A stretch of DNA of 64,000 nucleotides from positions 93,881,001-93,945,000 of the forward strand of contig NC_132992.1 in NCBI RefSeq assembly GCF_048564905.1, read 5' to 3'. How positions within the stretch are numbered: the stretch's first letter is position 1; each line of letters starts with the position of its first letter. The notes under the pieces were generated by a model, which was not told where the DNA came from, ran no database searches, and saw only the letters and a program-made list of their open reading frames with translations. The position numbers and the translations under genes are program-made. This stretch comes from Vicugna pacos (lineage: Eukaryota; Chordata; Mammalia; Artiodactyla; Camelidae). Positions 1 through 11,207 of the stretch are shown in pieces.

Positions 1-1250
1 AGTTCCCATGTCTTGTTTCTTCACCTTCTCTCTCTGCTGGCTTCTCACTAGCAGCCCTTATAAAAACATGCTCAAGTCTTTACCATCTTTTATCAAAAAA
101 CCTCCTCACCGTAACTCTCCTTCCATATGCACCCTCTTCTCTTCTCACCTTCTCAGCCATTATTTCTCCAACATTGTCTAGATTCTCTCTTAACTTGGTA
201 CTCACTCCTCTTTCTCCTCACGTAATTGTTACCGATTTGCTTGTTCTCTGCTCACCAACCCTTGCTGCGTTCATATCCACTCTAGTAGCTACAGTGGCTG
301 GAAGACCCCGAATCTATTTCTGCAGCCACAGCTCTCTTCTAGGATGTAGTATCCAGCTGACAGAAGGACAGCTTCACCTGAGCATCCCTCAGGCAGCTCA
401 GGTTCAGGATGTTTACAGTCTACACTCCTCCTTCCTAAACTTGGACTTATATTTCTCATTGTGATGACTGATGTCCCTCAGGTCCCTGCCTCCCCTTTGC
501 TCTTCTGTCCACTTAGTCCCCATGTCCTGTTCCTGCTGTTCCCAGAGCATCACTAGAGCTCGCCCTTGCCTCTCCCCATTTGCACCATCCTAGTGCAGAC
601 CGCAGCATCTCATACTTGATTACTGCTCTAGCCTTTTGCCTCGTCTTCCCTGCTTCCAATTTTCCCTCTTTCTTCCATGTCTGTTTCCTACACTGCAACC
701 AGAATGGCCTTTAAAACCACAAATAAGATTGTCCTTTCCGTGCCTGAATGACTTTTCAGTGGCTTCCCGTCACCCTTAGGTGACAAACCCAAACTTTCTG
801 ACTATAAGCCACTTGACTGGCCCTTTGTGATTCAGCCATGGCCACGTCTGCAGCCATCTCTCTGTGCACCTCTCTCCCACACTCTGTCTTTCAGTTTCTT
901 GAGCAAAACATGTACTGTCTCACCGTCTGGGTTTTAGACTGTTTATTTTGCCTCAAATACCTTCTTGTCAACACACCCACTACTACCAACTAAACCTCCA
1001 GGCAGCGACTTCAGTTTCAGCCTCTTTAGGAAACCATACCGTACCTTCCAGTGCCTGGCCCATGGCTCCCTACTCCTCCTCTGTCACAGCACTTAGGCCA
1101 GAGAATATAGCTGCTTATTTTTCTGCCTCTCCCCTGCTAAATTGTGAGCTCCTGGAGGGCAAGACTCAATCTGTCTGTGTATCAAGACACTAACACAGAA
1201 CACCTGATACGTGATTGCCACATGGTAAATGGTTGTTTAAACAAATAAAA
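1..1250 (+). repeat. LINE L2-like relic in MARK3 intron
   Basis: From about 150 the + strand resembles the end of L2 ORF2 and its 3' UTR: ATTACTGCTCTAGCCTTTTG, AGTGGCTTCCCGTCACCCTT, TTGTGAGCTCCTGGAGGGCA and a terminal AATAAA at about 1244. The order is that of L2. No intact frame. The first 150 bases are unassigned. Confidence 0.6.
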
Positions 1251-1413
1251 ATGGCTTCGACCTTTGTCTTCAGTCAAGTTTAGGATTCTCCCCTCCTCAG
1301 TACTAGCCATTGTACAGCTTACTTAGCATTGTTCATGAAATGTGGCTCTCTGCTTAAAGCAAGTATCCATTTTTTAAAAGCCCCTTATTATTAACTGGAA
1401 AAGCTATTTAAAG

Positions 1414-1415
<2 letters not shown>

Positions 1416-1459
<44 letters not shown>
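1416..1459 (+). repeat. (TG)22 microsatellite
   Basis: An uninterrupted run of about 22 TG units, about 390 bases before the exon at 1849. Probably length-variable in the population. Confidence 0.95.
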
Positions 1460-1848
1460 ACATTTGCTATTTAAGTTAGTGCTAGAATTGATCTATAGAG
1501 TCAGACCTCTGTGTCCCCTGGTTCTGCCTCTGTGGCTGAGGCAAGCCCACGGTGCCACACCATTGTGTATAGTGATGGATTTTGATGTCAGTGAGGGTGT
1601 CTTGGAATCACTCCCCTGTGAAGACTGAGGGACAACTGAACCTTGTATCTATCTTTGGTTGTTAATGCTAAAAAATTAAGAGTTGTGACTTACCTCCTAT
1701 TTTTTCCTCTAGAAAAAATGTTTCCTTATTCATTAGGATATATTAACTTTATACCATTGTAAAAAGCTTTTATGAAATGCCTAATTCTATCACAGTTCTA
1801 ATTATATTTTGGTTAAATTTCATTTTTGTCTTGATGTTTTCCCTCTAG

Positions 1849-2088
<240 letters not shown>

Positions 2089-2276
2089 TAAGAAGCAGTT
2101 GCGTCCAGGTTCTTCAGAAAGCTAAAAGAATTTTATGAAGTGATAAGAGTTAATATTCTAACGCTTTATCAGTGTATCAGTAATTCAGTATCAAGGGGTT
2201 TCACTGGGGTTTTCTGAGTTCTCTTTTAACCTAAAAGTTGACTCACTAGTTTTCTTTGCTCTCTACCTCCCCAAAG

Positions 2277-2396
2277 GAACTGAGAGAGAGAGTGTTGAGA
2301 GGGAAGTACAGAATCCCTTTCTACATGTCTACAGACTGTGAAAACCTTCTCAAACGTTTCCTGGTGCTAAATCCGATAAAACGAGGCACTCTAGAG
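2277..2396 (+). CDS. MARK3: MARK3 exon: kinase C-lobe (residues 260-299)
   Basis: Forty codons in phase 0, between a CCAAAG acceptor and a GTAATC donor. It encodes [20 protein letters not shown] and then the helix [20 protein letters not shown], the end of the kinase C-lobe including the conserved arginine of subdomain XI. The match to human MARK3 is complete as far as I recall. The next intron is only 259 bases and contains a TTTG tract. Confidence 0.97.
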
Positions 2397-2513
2397 GTAA
2401 TCACGTTAGTGGAAATACGGAACAACTGTGGGGAGTCTTTAAAGTATTTTTAGAACTGTGGTTTGTGTGGCATATTGAATACTATCCTGGGGCTTTTTAC
2501 GTAAGATGGAGGT

Positions 2514-2546
2514 TTTGTTTGCTTGTTTGTTTGTTTGTTTGTTTTT
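2514..2546 (+). repeat. (TTTG)n short tandem repeat
   Basis: About seven TTTG units in the intron between the exons at 2277 and 2656. Confidence 0.9.
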
Positions 2547-2655
2547 AATTATCCCTTGAGCCATAGTGGATGAAATACTGAAAATAAATTTTCCTGAATA
2601 TTGTGATTATCAGAATGTTTTATTTTATGCTGCTAATGAACAGTTCACCTTTCAG

Positions 2656-2755
2656 CAAATCATGAAGGACAGGTGGATCAATGCAGGGCACGAGGAAGAT
2701 GAGCTTAAGCCATTTGTTGAACCAGAACTGGACATCTCAGACCAGAAAAGAATAG
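2656..2755 (+). CDS. MARK3: MARK3 exon: end of kinase domain, linker to UBA (residues 300-333)
   Basis: One hundred bases from a TTTCAG acceptor to a GTAATT donor: 33 codons plus one base of the Asp333 codon. It encodes [20 protein letters not shown] and then [13 protein letters not shown], the last kinase helix, the acidic common-docking stretch and the start of the UBA domain. The last base (G) and the first two of the next exon (AT) give Asp, as expected. Confidence 0.97.
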
Positions 2756-3067
2756 GTAATTACTCTGTGCCTGCCTGCTTGTGTGTGCAAGTAACATATT
2801 TCTGTTTTGATTGATGTATATGCCTAATGCAGGAATAATGGGAAGTCAGGCCTAAGATACATGAATTAGCTTATCTGTTTTGTCATATTTAGGGGTTTAC
2901 CTGCAGTTTCCTGTAATAGCTTTCAGTAACTCAGGAGTAAGCCAACTGCCATTTATGTTAGAAAATGCGTGATCTTTTGTGTCAAATAAAGGAAATTATT
3001 TTACCCTGTAACAGAATGATTTCTTAACCAAACAAAACACATGAACTGTATGATGCCCTTCTTTTAG

Positions 3068-3180
3068 ATATTATGGTGGGAATGGGATATTCACAAGAAG
3101 AAATTCAAGAATCTCTTAGTAAGATGAAATATGATGAAATCACAGCTACGTATTTGTTGTTGGGGAGAAAATCTTCAGAG
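3068..3180 (+). CDS. MARK3: MARK3 exon: UBA domain (residues 333-370)
   Basis: The exon of 113 bases completes Asp333 and gives 37 more codons, ending in phase 0 at GTAAGA. It encodes [20 protein letters not shown] and [17 protein letters not shown], the three-helix ubiquitin-associated-like domain that binds the kinase lobe in MARK and AMPK-related kinases. The MGYS loop typical of UBA folds is present. I see no difference from human. Confidence 0.97.
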
Positions 3181-3651
3181 GTAAGAATAATCAGAGAGAA
3201 AAACCTGAAATAACCTTTATGTAAATTTTCAGCTCATGTAAACTCTTAGTTTGTTTTTTTTTTAATTTACCTGGAAATAACTTTTGAACTATTTTAACTT
3301 TAAGATAATAACCTTCATAGGGGATATTATCACAAACTTGGCTTTCATCAAGTTAACCTATAATCATTAATAACTTTAAAATTATGTAAAATCAGGGGAA
3401 GTAAATAGAGCATTTTTAGTGTTTTGCAGAAGCCTGGAGAGAAGGCCATAACTACCTGTAAGCTGTGTGTGTGTTTCCAGCAGTCAGAAAGAAACTTCTG
3501 CCTGAGTTTAGGGTTGTCATTTTTGTCCGTTGTGATTCTTTTCTCTGAGTGAACTATTTGTAAGGGTTTGTGTGTTCCGAGAACTGTAGTTTCCTGATAA
3601 ACCATTTGGGCTCGTGTTGTGGTTTGCTCTGTTTTTCTCATTTTCTCTTAG

Positions 3652-3805
3652 CTGGATGCTAGTGACTCCAGTTCTAGCAGCAATCTCTCACTTGCTAAGG
3701 TTAGGCCAAGCAGTGACCTCAACAACAGTACCGGCCAGTCTCCTCACCACAAAGTGCAGAGAAGTGTTTCTTCAAGCCAGAAGCAGAGGCGGTACAGTGA
3801 CCATG
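3652..3805 (+). CDS. MARK3: MARK3 exon: Ser-rich spacer (residues 371-422)
   Basis: 154 bases between a TCTTAG acceptor and a GTAAGT donor: 51 codons plus the first base of Ala422. It encodes [20 protein letters not shown] and on to KQRRYSDH, the start of the spacer, which is predicted disordered and rich in Ser with basophilic phosphorylation sites of the RRYS kind. Nearly identical to human. Confidence 0.97.
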
Positions 3806-4009
3806 GTAAGTCAGTCTGAGACCATTCCAGTGTGTTCTTTTGGCATCTCCTGTATACCCGAGGCCTCCTAACTTTGGGACGCATCCTTTCGCTTTTAGCC
3901 TACTGGGGTTGGAGATTGCAGGCTTTTCCCTTCTTGGTTGTTTTATAGCAGTCCCGTAGGTGCTAACATGATTATCTCAAGGCTCTGATCTCCTTGGTAC
4001 ATTCAGTGG

Positions 4010-4137
4010 CTGGGTGGAATCCTTAGCCACATGTGACTGTTGAGTGCTTAAACTGAGGAAATGATTTTCAGTTTTGTTAAAGGTAAATTTATAAAGCCAC
4101 ATGTGGCCAGTGGCTACCATATTGGACAGCATGGCCC
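4010..4137 (-). repeat. hAT-type short DNA transposon relic
   Basis: The stretch has the two outward-facing copies of the CCACATGTG core (TAGCCACATGTGACTG and AGCCACATGTGGCCAGTGG) and the end ATTGGACAGC known from nonautonomous mammalian hAT-Charlie elements. The strand is uncertain because such elements are close to palindromic. Exact family not assigned. Confidence 0.55.
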
Positions 4138-4420
4138 TGGAAAATGTACAGTACCCCAGTTTTGCCTTAATTGGTTTAAATTTTTGACCTGTGTCATTTT
4201 CTCAACACTCCAGCTGTTGATGTATCTAAATACCCTCACTCATAAAACATTTTCACCACAGCAGTGAATCTTTAAGGAGACTCAGGACCCTAAAGGGTAT
4301 ACTTACCAACAACCAGTAATTCTACTTCCAAGGCAGCCCCATGTGTTGGAATCCAGAGACTCAAGCATGTATGTGTTTATTCACATACTTTTTTAAGCTT
4401 TATTACTTTTTTTAAAGCTT

Positions 4421-4556
4421 ACTTTTTTATTATTATTTCTTAGGGGGAAGTAATTTGGTTTGCTTATTTATTTTTAGAGAAGGTACTGGGGATTGAAGCC
4501 AGGACCCTGTGCATGCTAAGCATGCGCCCTATCACTTGAGCCACACCCTCCCCACT
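4421..4556 (-). repeat. Vic-1-type camelid SINE
   Basis: Read on the - strand it starts with GGGGAGGGTGTGGCTCAAGT, an A-box-like tRNA promoter start, then a B-box-like stretch, and ends in an A-rich tail. The + strand shows the complement GGTACTGGGGATTGAAGCCA. It is more diverged than the copy at 7.1 kb, so probably older. This tRNA-derived family is known from camelids. Confidence 0.8.
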
Positions 4557-5239
4557 AGTCACATGTTATTATTATTTTTAATTTCAGCATGCAGGAACTA
4601 AATCTCTGTTGGCCTGGTCCTAACTTTTAAAACTACAGACCCACCTAGAACACCCACTCATCTCTAGTTCAGTTCATTTCCCTTCTCTGGGCTTTGTCCT
4701 GCTCCGCTCTTTCACCTGGCGACTTGGCATATAGAACTGCACAGAGTATTCCAGATGTCTACAGCTTTGAGTTTATACCAGAAGTGAAGGCACTTTGCTC
4801 ACTTTCCATTTCTCTTCCTGCTGATGATGCCTCTCCGTGTGGTTTGGGCTGAAGCAGCACATTGTACTGACATTGTCAGTGAACTGCCCACATGTCTGCT
4901 ATTCTAGAGTCAAACTGAGAGTTCAGAACCCTTTCTGATGCCAGGATTAGTAGAGACGGCATTTGTAAACCAAGTGCTGGTCTGGGTCTCTATTTCTTGT
5001 GTTCATATTAGTTGCTAACAAGGAGGGGTTCTCAGTGCCTGTGTATTGCAGAGCAATCAGCGAAATGCCTATGCGTTGTTCTAAACCAACCAGTTTAAAG
5101 GGACTTGTTCCTGAATCCTGGGAAGAAACCTGGTAATGGAGTTTTCTCTTATCTCTAGTAACTGCCTTAATAAGTTAATTCTTCTTTAAGCACAGAATCC
5201 ATCTGGATTGGTCATGCCTTTTTTCCCCAGCTCAGAAAA

Positions 5240-5395
5240 TTTTAGAGCTAAAAAGAGCCCACCAAACTCATTTTTATCAGTAGAGAAATAGGTCAAGAGA
5301 GCTCACCAGTTCTCCCGAGGTTACGTGGAAGTGGGAATGCCTGAGGTGGAACCCACGCCTGGGGCTCTGCCCACTAACCACCCGTTACCTCCTGC
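5240..5395 (-). repeat. MIR SINE relic
   Basis: The + strand shows the complement of the MIR core: an AGAGAAATAGGTCAAGAGAG stretch, then GAGGTTACGTGGAAG and a GGAACCCACGCCTGG end, matching the familiar 'gaggtcaagtgacttgcccaa...gaacccaggtctg' order. Diverged and ancient. Confidence 0.55.
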
Positions 5396-5459
5396 AGTAG
5401 TGCTTTTGTAATAATAATCAGCCTTCTTGTAGCCTCTGATATTAAAAAGGAGTTCATCA

Positions 5460-5640
5460 ACGAGTTTATACTATATAGCACAGGGAACTATGTTCAATAT
5501 CTTAATAGTAACGTATGGTTAAAAAGAATATGAAAATGAATATATGTATGTTCCTATATGACTGAAGTATTGTGCTGTACACCAGAAATTGACACAGCAT
5601 TGTAAACTGACTATACTTCAATAAAAATATATTTTTTTAA
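5460..5640 (+). repeat. L1 3' end, cetartiodactyl type
   Basis: The sequence runs TATAGCACAGGGAACTATGT, later TGTGCTGTACACCAGAAATT, and ends ACTATACTTCAATAAAAATA followed by a T/A tract. This is the 3' UTR end of the L1 lineage seen in cetartiodactyls, with its own AATAAA. Strongly 5'-truncated, as usual for L1 insertions. Confidence 0.8.
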
Positions 5641-6389
5641 AGTTCATAAAGGAATATTTCCAGAAATTCTGTATATAGAAAAATCACTCAGTGCCACATT
5701 CTTTTTTATTCTTTATGGGGATGAAGATAGTGATCAGGGGAAAAAAACCATGAAGATTTGATTATGCCTCTGGCACTGTTCTTTTAAGTGCAGAAAATGG
5801 GATAGGTTTCAAATAATGACATCTAGTGAAGCACATTCACTTGGTACCACGTGAAGGAGACCAGCCTGTAACTAGATCAGTTTTAAGCTTGCCCTCCCCT
5901 CCCCATCTCTGCCCTTGTTCCCTACCCCTAGGTGCCAATGATTCACATATACCTGCTTCTGTAAAATCACAACTTAATTTTTTTGCTTCTTAATTTGGGT
6001 CCCATGTGTGAACCCCCGTATGTGTGTGCCTTTTTTTTTTTTTTTTTCAGGAAGAGTGATCATCAGATTTTCAAGAGGTTTTTTTACTTAAAAAAAAAGA
6101 AAGAAAGAATTACTGGTCTATCAGTCAGTAAATGGTATTGGGGAGGTTTGGTAGTGACAAGGAAAAAGAACTGCATTCATTTCTTACATGTTATACAAGG
6201 TTGGATTCCAGTTGGAATGAAGAAAGTATTAAAAAAATGAAACCAGAAAGATACTAAAAGAAAACATGCAAAAAGCAAAGATAATTTGCTTTGTAATTTG
6301 GACTAGTGAAGATCTTTTTAACTATAGCCCCAAACACTAAAAACCACGAAAGAAAAGACTTAGCAGATTTGACTACAGAAAAGTCGCAT

Positions 6390-6735
6390 TTTTGTGTGAT
6401 ACATCCACACCATGAAACACTGCTCAGCAATAAAAAGGAACAAATTGTGGATAAATGCAATTTGGATGGATCTCAAGGGAATTATGCGGAGAAGGCGGAA
6501 AAAAATCTCAAGAGTATTTTGATTCGGTTCATGTAACATTTTTGAAATGATAGAATTACAGAAATGGAAAAGAGGTTGACGGTTTCCAGGTTTAGGGAAG
6601 GGGGTTGAGGTGGAAGAGGTGGCTGTGGCTGTGAAAGGGTGGCTGTGAGATCCTTGAGGTAGAACTGTTCTGTCTACTGGTGGTGGTCCTGTGAGTCTGC
6701 ACATGTGATTAAAATATGCACATGTATAAATGTAT
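6390..6735 (+). repeat. Old L1 (L1M-type) 3' fragment
   Basis: Recognisable from ATACATCCACACCATGAAAC, then ACTGCTCAGCAATAAAAAGG, a TTGGATGGATCTCAAGGGAA block and a later GTTTAGGGAAGGGGG, all in the order of the end of L1 ORF2 and its 3' UTR. Too diverged to code. Confidence 0.75.
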
Positions 6736-7106
6736 AAAACAAGTAGACCTGGAGCTCAGTGGATTGTATCAATATCTGTTTCTATTCACAATCTCAAGTC
6801 TTAAAAAATTTTGAATTTTCTAAGTAGAATTAATATTTTAAAACAAAACAGTAGTAACACTGAAGGTTCAGAATGTCATTAGATGTCTCATGATACTGAG
6901 AGAAAAGATAAGTATTAAGGGTAGCATCGTGCTGTACTTGGCTAATTCTTTGTTTTATGTTAAAACTGACAAATTGAGAACTTAATTGTTCTCCCCCTAT
7001 AAATAAAAGCAAACTCTTGTTTACTTTTAATTCTGTTTCAGATAGATTTACCATTTAGATATTTGTCCAAGAAGTAGCTTTACTGCACCTCACTCCATTC
7101 ACTTTT

Positions 7107-7245
7107 CTGAATTCTTTTTGAGGGGAGGGGCAGTAATTAGATTTGTTTGTTTGTCTGTTTATTAATGGAGGTACTGGGGATTGAACCCAGGACCTTGTGC
7201 ATGCCAGGCACGCACTCTACCACTGAGCTATACCCTACCCCCACC
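7107..7245 (-). repeat. Vic-1-type camelid SINE with target-site duplication
   Basis: On the - strand it carries the A-box-like TATAGCTCAGTGGTAGAGTG and the B-box-like GGTTCAATCCCCAGTACCTC, then an A-rich tail. The + strand shows GGTACTGGGGATTGAACCCA. It is flanked by a perfect 12-base direct repeat, CCATTCACTTTT, at 7095-7106 and 7246-7257, which marks a fairly recent L1-driven insertion. This is the best species marker in the window. Confidence 0.9.
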
Positions 7246-8063
7246 CCATTCACTTTTTAATAGACCTAAAATATAAAGTCTTTTCTACCATAGAATAAAT
7301 GATGAGCTTTCAGTGCCGTTCCTTGAGATTACCACTGGGCATCATATATAATGAATATATTAGTTATCTTATTCATCTGTAAAATTCTTTTGAACTCCTT
7401 ATCTCCTGTGTCATCAGAGTCTAGATGATTTATCGCAGGACATCAGTCAGTTGCCCACCCAGAATGTCACTGGGAGCATCCACCCACTTCCTCACTGTCA
7501 TTTATATGAGGAACATGCTTTCCTCCACTAGTACTGCCTTTCCCTGTCTACTCAAATTCCTGTTTATCTAGAAGATTGAGTGCTTAAAAAAAAAAAAAAG
7601 CCAAAATAAAACTTCAAACAAAAATGGCCTGTGAATCTGTACTGTTCTGTTCCAAAAGGTGAGGGCATCTCTTGTACAAAGAAGGATGTGATTCACTCAG
7701 ATGTACTAGGTGAAGCAGTTCATTCTGCATAATGTGTGCCTCAGGTTAGTTTGATTAGTTATCTGTATGGTAACACCCCCAAAGATGTTTTGAAAGGACA
7801 ACTGTATAAGCTTTAATATTAACTTAAAAAAAAAAAAAGACTCAAAAAAGGTAGAAAGTTAGGGACTGATGAGTGAAATTTTAAAGTTGAACTCATTGTG
7901 TAGCAAAAACATTATACCTGAATGGGAAACATTTTAAAGAATTTTACTGTGTTATATTTTCTTAGATGAATAGAAATCTTGGGTCACCTTATAAAATATT
8001 TCTTTTCGCTGAATAAAATGTGAGACAATATTCTGACTTTTAAAAGTCAACTCTTTGTTTTAG

Positions 8064-8281
8064 CTGGACCAGCTATTCCTTCAGTTGTGGCATATCCAAA
8101 AAGGAGTCAGACCAGCACTGCAGATAGTGACCTCAAAGAAGATGGAATTCCCTCCAGGAAACCAAGCAGCAGTGCTGTTGGAGGAAAGGGAATTGCTCCA
8201 GCCAGTCCCATGCTTGGGAATGCAAGTAATCCCAATAAGGCAGATATTCCTGAACGTAAGAAAAGCTCCACTGTGCCTAGT
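8064..8281 (+). CDS. MARK3: MARK3 exon: spacer (residues 422-494)
   Basis: 218 bases from a TTTTAG acceptor to GTAAGT: it completes Ala422 and adds 72 codons, ending in phase 0. It encodes [35 protein letters not shown] and [20 protein letters not shown], ending in [11 protein letters not shown]. This spacer segment is predicted disordered and carries Ser/Thr phosphorylation sites. Small differences from human (I-P for I-S, K-P for K-S) are conservative for a linker. Confidence 0.96.
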
Positions 8282-11103
8282 GTAAGTATTATTGAACTGT
8301 ATAGCATGGGTAGGGTTACAGGGTTGAAATGGTCTAGACATTTGGCGCCTGTGTTCTGCCCGGTATGGCCTACCCGATGGGCCGCCGTGCCCAGTCTCAG
8401 CCTGTGGAGATCACCTGCTGCGTTGAAGGTATTTCTTGTTGAGCCGCTTCCCATTAGATGAATGGTCAGGTACTTTTTGCCAAGGGCTGTTTCTGGTTAT
8501 TCCGTAAACATCTGCTAAGGTTTAGATTCTCTCTGGTGCTGAAAGATGGAAAGACTTCATGGTATAACAGGAAAGAAATAAAACCAAATGGTGATGGTGC
8601 AGACTAACGACCCCAAACAGAAGGCTAGCAGAGTCTGCACAGGGCACTGTGAAGTCTCACTGCCAGGGACGTGGTGTTTGCACTGCATCTCAAAGGGCTC
8701 TTTGAAAAGATACAGAACATTGCTTGAGTCCTCACCATGTGCCAGGGACCATGCTGAGTGCTTTTCCATGTATTAACTCAATGTTAATGTGAAGAAATTG
8801 AAGAAAAGTTGAGTCCATCTCTTAATTGCTGCTCCTAAAAAAATCTCCCCAGTGAGTAGGTAGTATTTGTTAAATTGAAATTGTTCAGTTTCAGAAACTT
8901 TTCTGTGGATTCTCTCTGACCTACCATAGTAATTATTACTCTTAGCACTCCAAATGTAATTTTAAAAAGAATTTGCAGAGAATGAACAATTTTAAGCATA
9001 TTTTGTAGTCATATTTTCCCCTAAAAGTTAACAGTGACAGAGCCTTTCCTGTTCCCCAAAGAAACCCCAGAGTGAGGCATCCGTATGGAAGTTGTGCCGC
9101 TCTCTTTGTCTGTTTCTTGGGATGAGGCTTATAAAGGAGCCCAGAGGGTTTTGTCTGCCCCATTCTCTGACCTTGTGCTTTAGCAGAGTAAACCCTGTGT
9201 GGAAAGGTTCTTTATTTTGGCCTCCCGAGGCTGTAAAATTGAATCGTCGTACCATAGCCCTGCAGTTTAAATTCAGCCCCCAACTTTTGTTGACAGTTAC
9301 CAGAGGGAGGAAAGGACCTTGTTCCCTGCCTTCGCAACTTCCATCTCTGTCTACTCATCTACCCACTCCCCCTTTGAAAATATGTCCTGAGCATTATCAG
9401 TCATTTGTATTTGATTATTTATAAAGGAAAAAAGTAATGTTATTATAATTTTCTCCCATTAGTCTTCAGTTTCCCTGTACATGATCTGCTCATGCTGTAT
9501 TAAAGGTGGCCGCTTTTGTCTTTGTTTAAAAATTGTTGTTATCTGATAAGTTTTTACTTATGACTTTGGTTCCTTGCTTTTTAATTTTGAAAGTACTAGC
9601 TTTCTAAAAGTTGATGTGAAATTCACAACATATAATCAACCATTTGAAGCATACTATTCAGTGGCATCTGATACATTCACAATGTTGTGCAATCTCCACT
9701 TCTCCCTAGTTCCCAAACACCTCAGAAGAACACCCTGTACTCATTAAGTAATTACCCCAATGCTCCCTTCCCCAGCCCCTGGCAACCACTCATCTGCTTC
9801 GTCTCTCAGTGGATTTGCCTGTTCTGGATATTTCATATAAATGGACTCATGCAAGCCTTTTGTGACTGGCTTCTTTCACTCAGCATATTTTCGAGGTTCA
9901 TCTAAGTCGTTGCTTTTTATGTGCCAGTTCGTTTACCTGTGTTTATCCGTTGATGGACATTTAGATTGTTCCTACTTTTTGGTTACTATGAATAATGTTG
10001 CTATAAATGTTTGTGTACAAGTTTCTGTGTGGATTTATGTTTTCATTTCTCTTGGATATATACTTAGGAATGAAATTGCTGGGTCGTATGGTAATTCTGT
10101 GTTTTAACTTTTTGAGGCACCACCAAACTTTTCTACCAGAGCAGCACCATTTTACATCCCTACTATATCTGAGCCCACATTTCTCCCAGTCTTTGCCAAT
10201 ACTAGTTATTTCCTGTTTTGTTTTTTTTTTGTTACAGCTGTCCAAGTGGGTGTGAAGTGATACCTCGTTGTGGTTTTGATTTCCATTTCCTAAATGACCA
10301 GTAGCGTTCAGCATCTTTTTCATGTGCTTATTGACCATTTGTATGCCTTCTTTGGAAAAGTGTTTATTCAAGTCCTTTGCCCATTTTTAAATTGGGTTGT
10401 CATCTTGTAGTTGAGTTGTAAGCTTCTCTACATAGTCTGGATGTTAACCCTTAACCAAATACAGGGTTTGCAAACATCTTCTCTATTCTGTAGGTTCTCT
10501 TTTCACATTCTTGATAGTGTTCTTTGATGCACAAAAGTTTCTAATTTTGATTAAGTCCAATTTGTCTTGTTTTCCTTTTTGTTACTCCTGCTTTTTGTGT
10601 GTCATGTGTATGAATCTCTTGTCAAATCCAAGGTCATGCAGATTTACCCTGTTTTCCCTAATAGTTTTATAGCTTTAACTCTAATATTTACATCTTTTTT
10701 ATTTTTATTATTTTTATTTGTATATTTACTTTATATTTATAATCCTTCCTTTTTAATTTTTTAGTTTGAAAGTATGAGCTTTTAAAAATAGTGGATCTCT
10801 CTCTCTTCCTGCTTTGCTTTAAATAATCCATGAGTTGTTACTCTGTGGATTATTATAGCCAGCTTTTCAAAGTCACTCTACCATAGCCATTTTCATTATT
10901 GCAGAAATAATGGAGGGTGGGAAAGAGGGTAAAAGTGGCTGCCTTCACCTCTGTTCTATTGGCCAGTACTGTCGATATTTTAGTGTAAGTTTGTTTAAAG
11001 ACTGAGTATTCATGTTTATTTAAATGAGAGGGGTCCTGTTGTACTACACTTACTAAATAGTTTTAAGATGAAAATACCCCTCCCACTTTTTTTTTTTTAA
11101 TAG
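8282..11103 (+). other. MARK3: MARK3 intron, mostly repeat
   Basis: No exon-like frame here. A MIR fragment lies at about 8700-8790 (CACCATGTGCCAGGGACCAT region) and an old L1 fills 9595-10710. The remainder shows nothing I can name. Confidence 0.7.
9595..10710 (-). repeat. Old L1 relic, about 1.1 kb, antisense to MARK3
   Basis: The + strand reads as the complement of L1: TGACTGGCTTCTTTCACTCA then GCATATTTTCGAGGTTCATC, later AATGAAATTGCTGGGTCGTA and AAGTCCTTTGCCCATTTTTA. These are well-known antisense L1 phrases from the end of ORF2 and the 3' UTR. Many substitutions, so an old copy. Confidence 0.8.
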
Positions 11104-11207
11104 AGTAATTCAGCATCTGGTGGAATGACGCGGCGGAATACTTATGTCTGCAGTGAAAGAACTACAGCTGACAGGCATTCAGTAATTCAGAATGGCAAAG
11201 AAAGCAG
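11104..11207 (+). CDS. MARK3: MARK3 exon: spacer (residues 495-529)
   Basis: 104 bases from an AATAG acceptor to a GTATGA donor: 34 codons plus two bases (AG). It encodes [20 protein letters not shown] and [14 protein letters not shown]. The two trailing bases are completed by C, either from the exon at 17824 or from the proposed exon at 16966; both give Ser. Human has NGKEN where this copy has NGKES. Confidence 0.96.

Noticed and set aside
9961-10371. 136-codon - strand frame in a MARK3 intron
   Set aside because: It is part of the old L1 relic at 9595-10710 and holds only degraded ORF2-like sequence.
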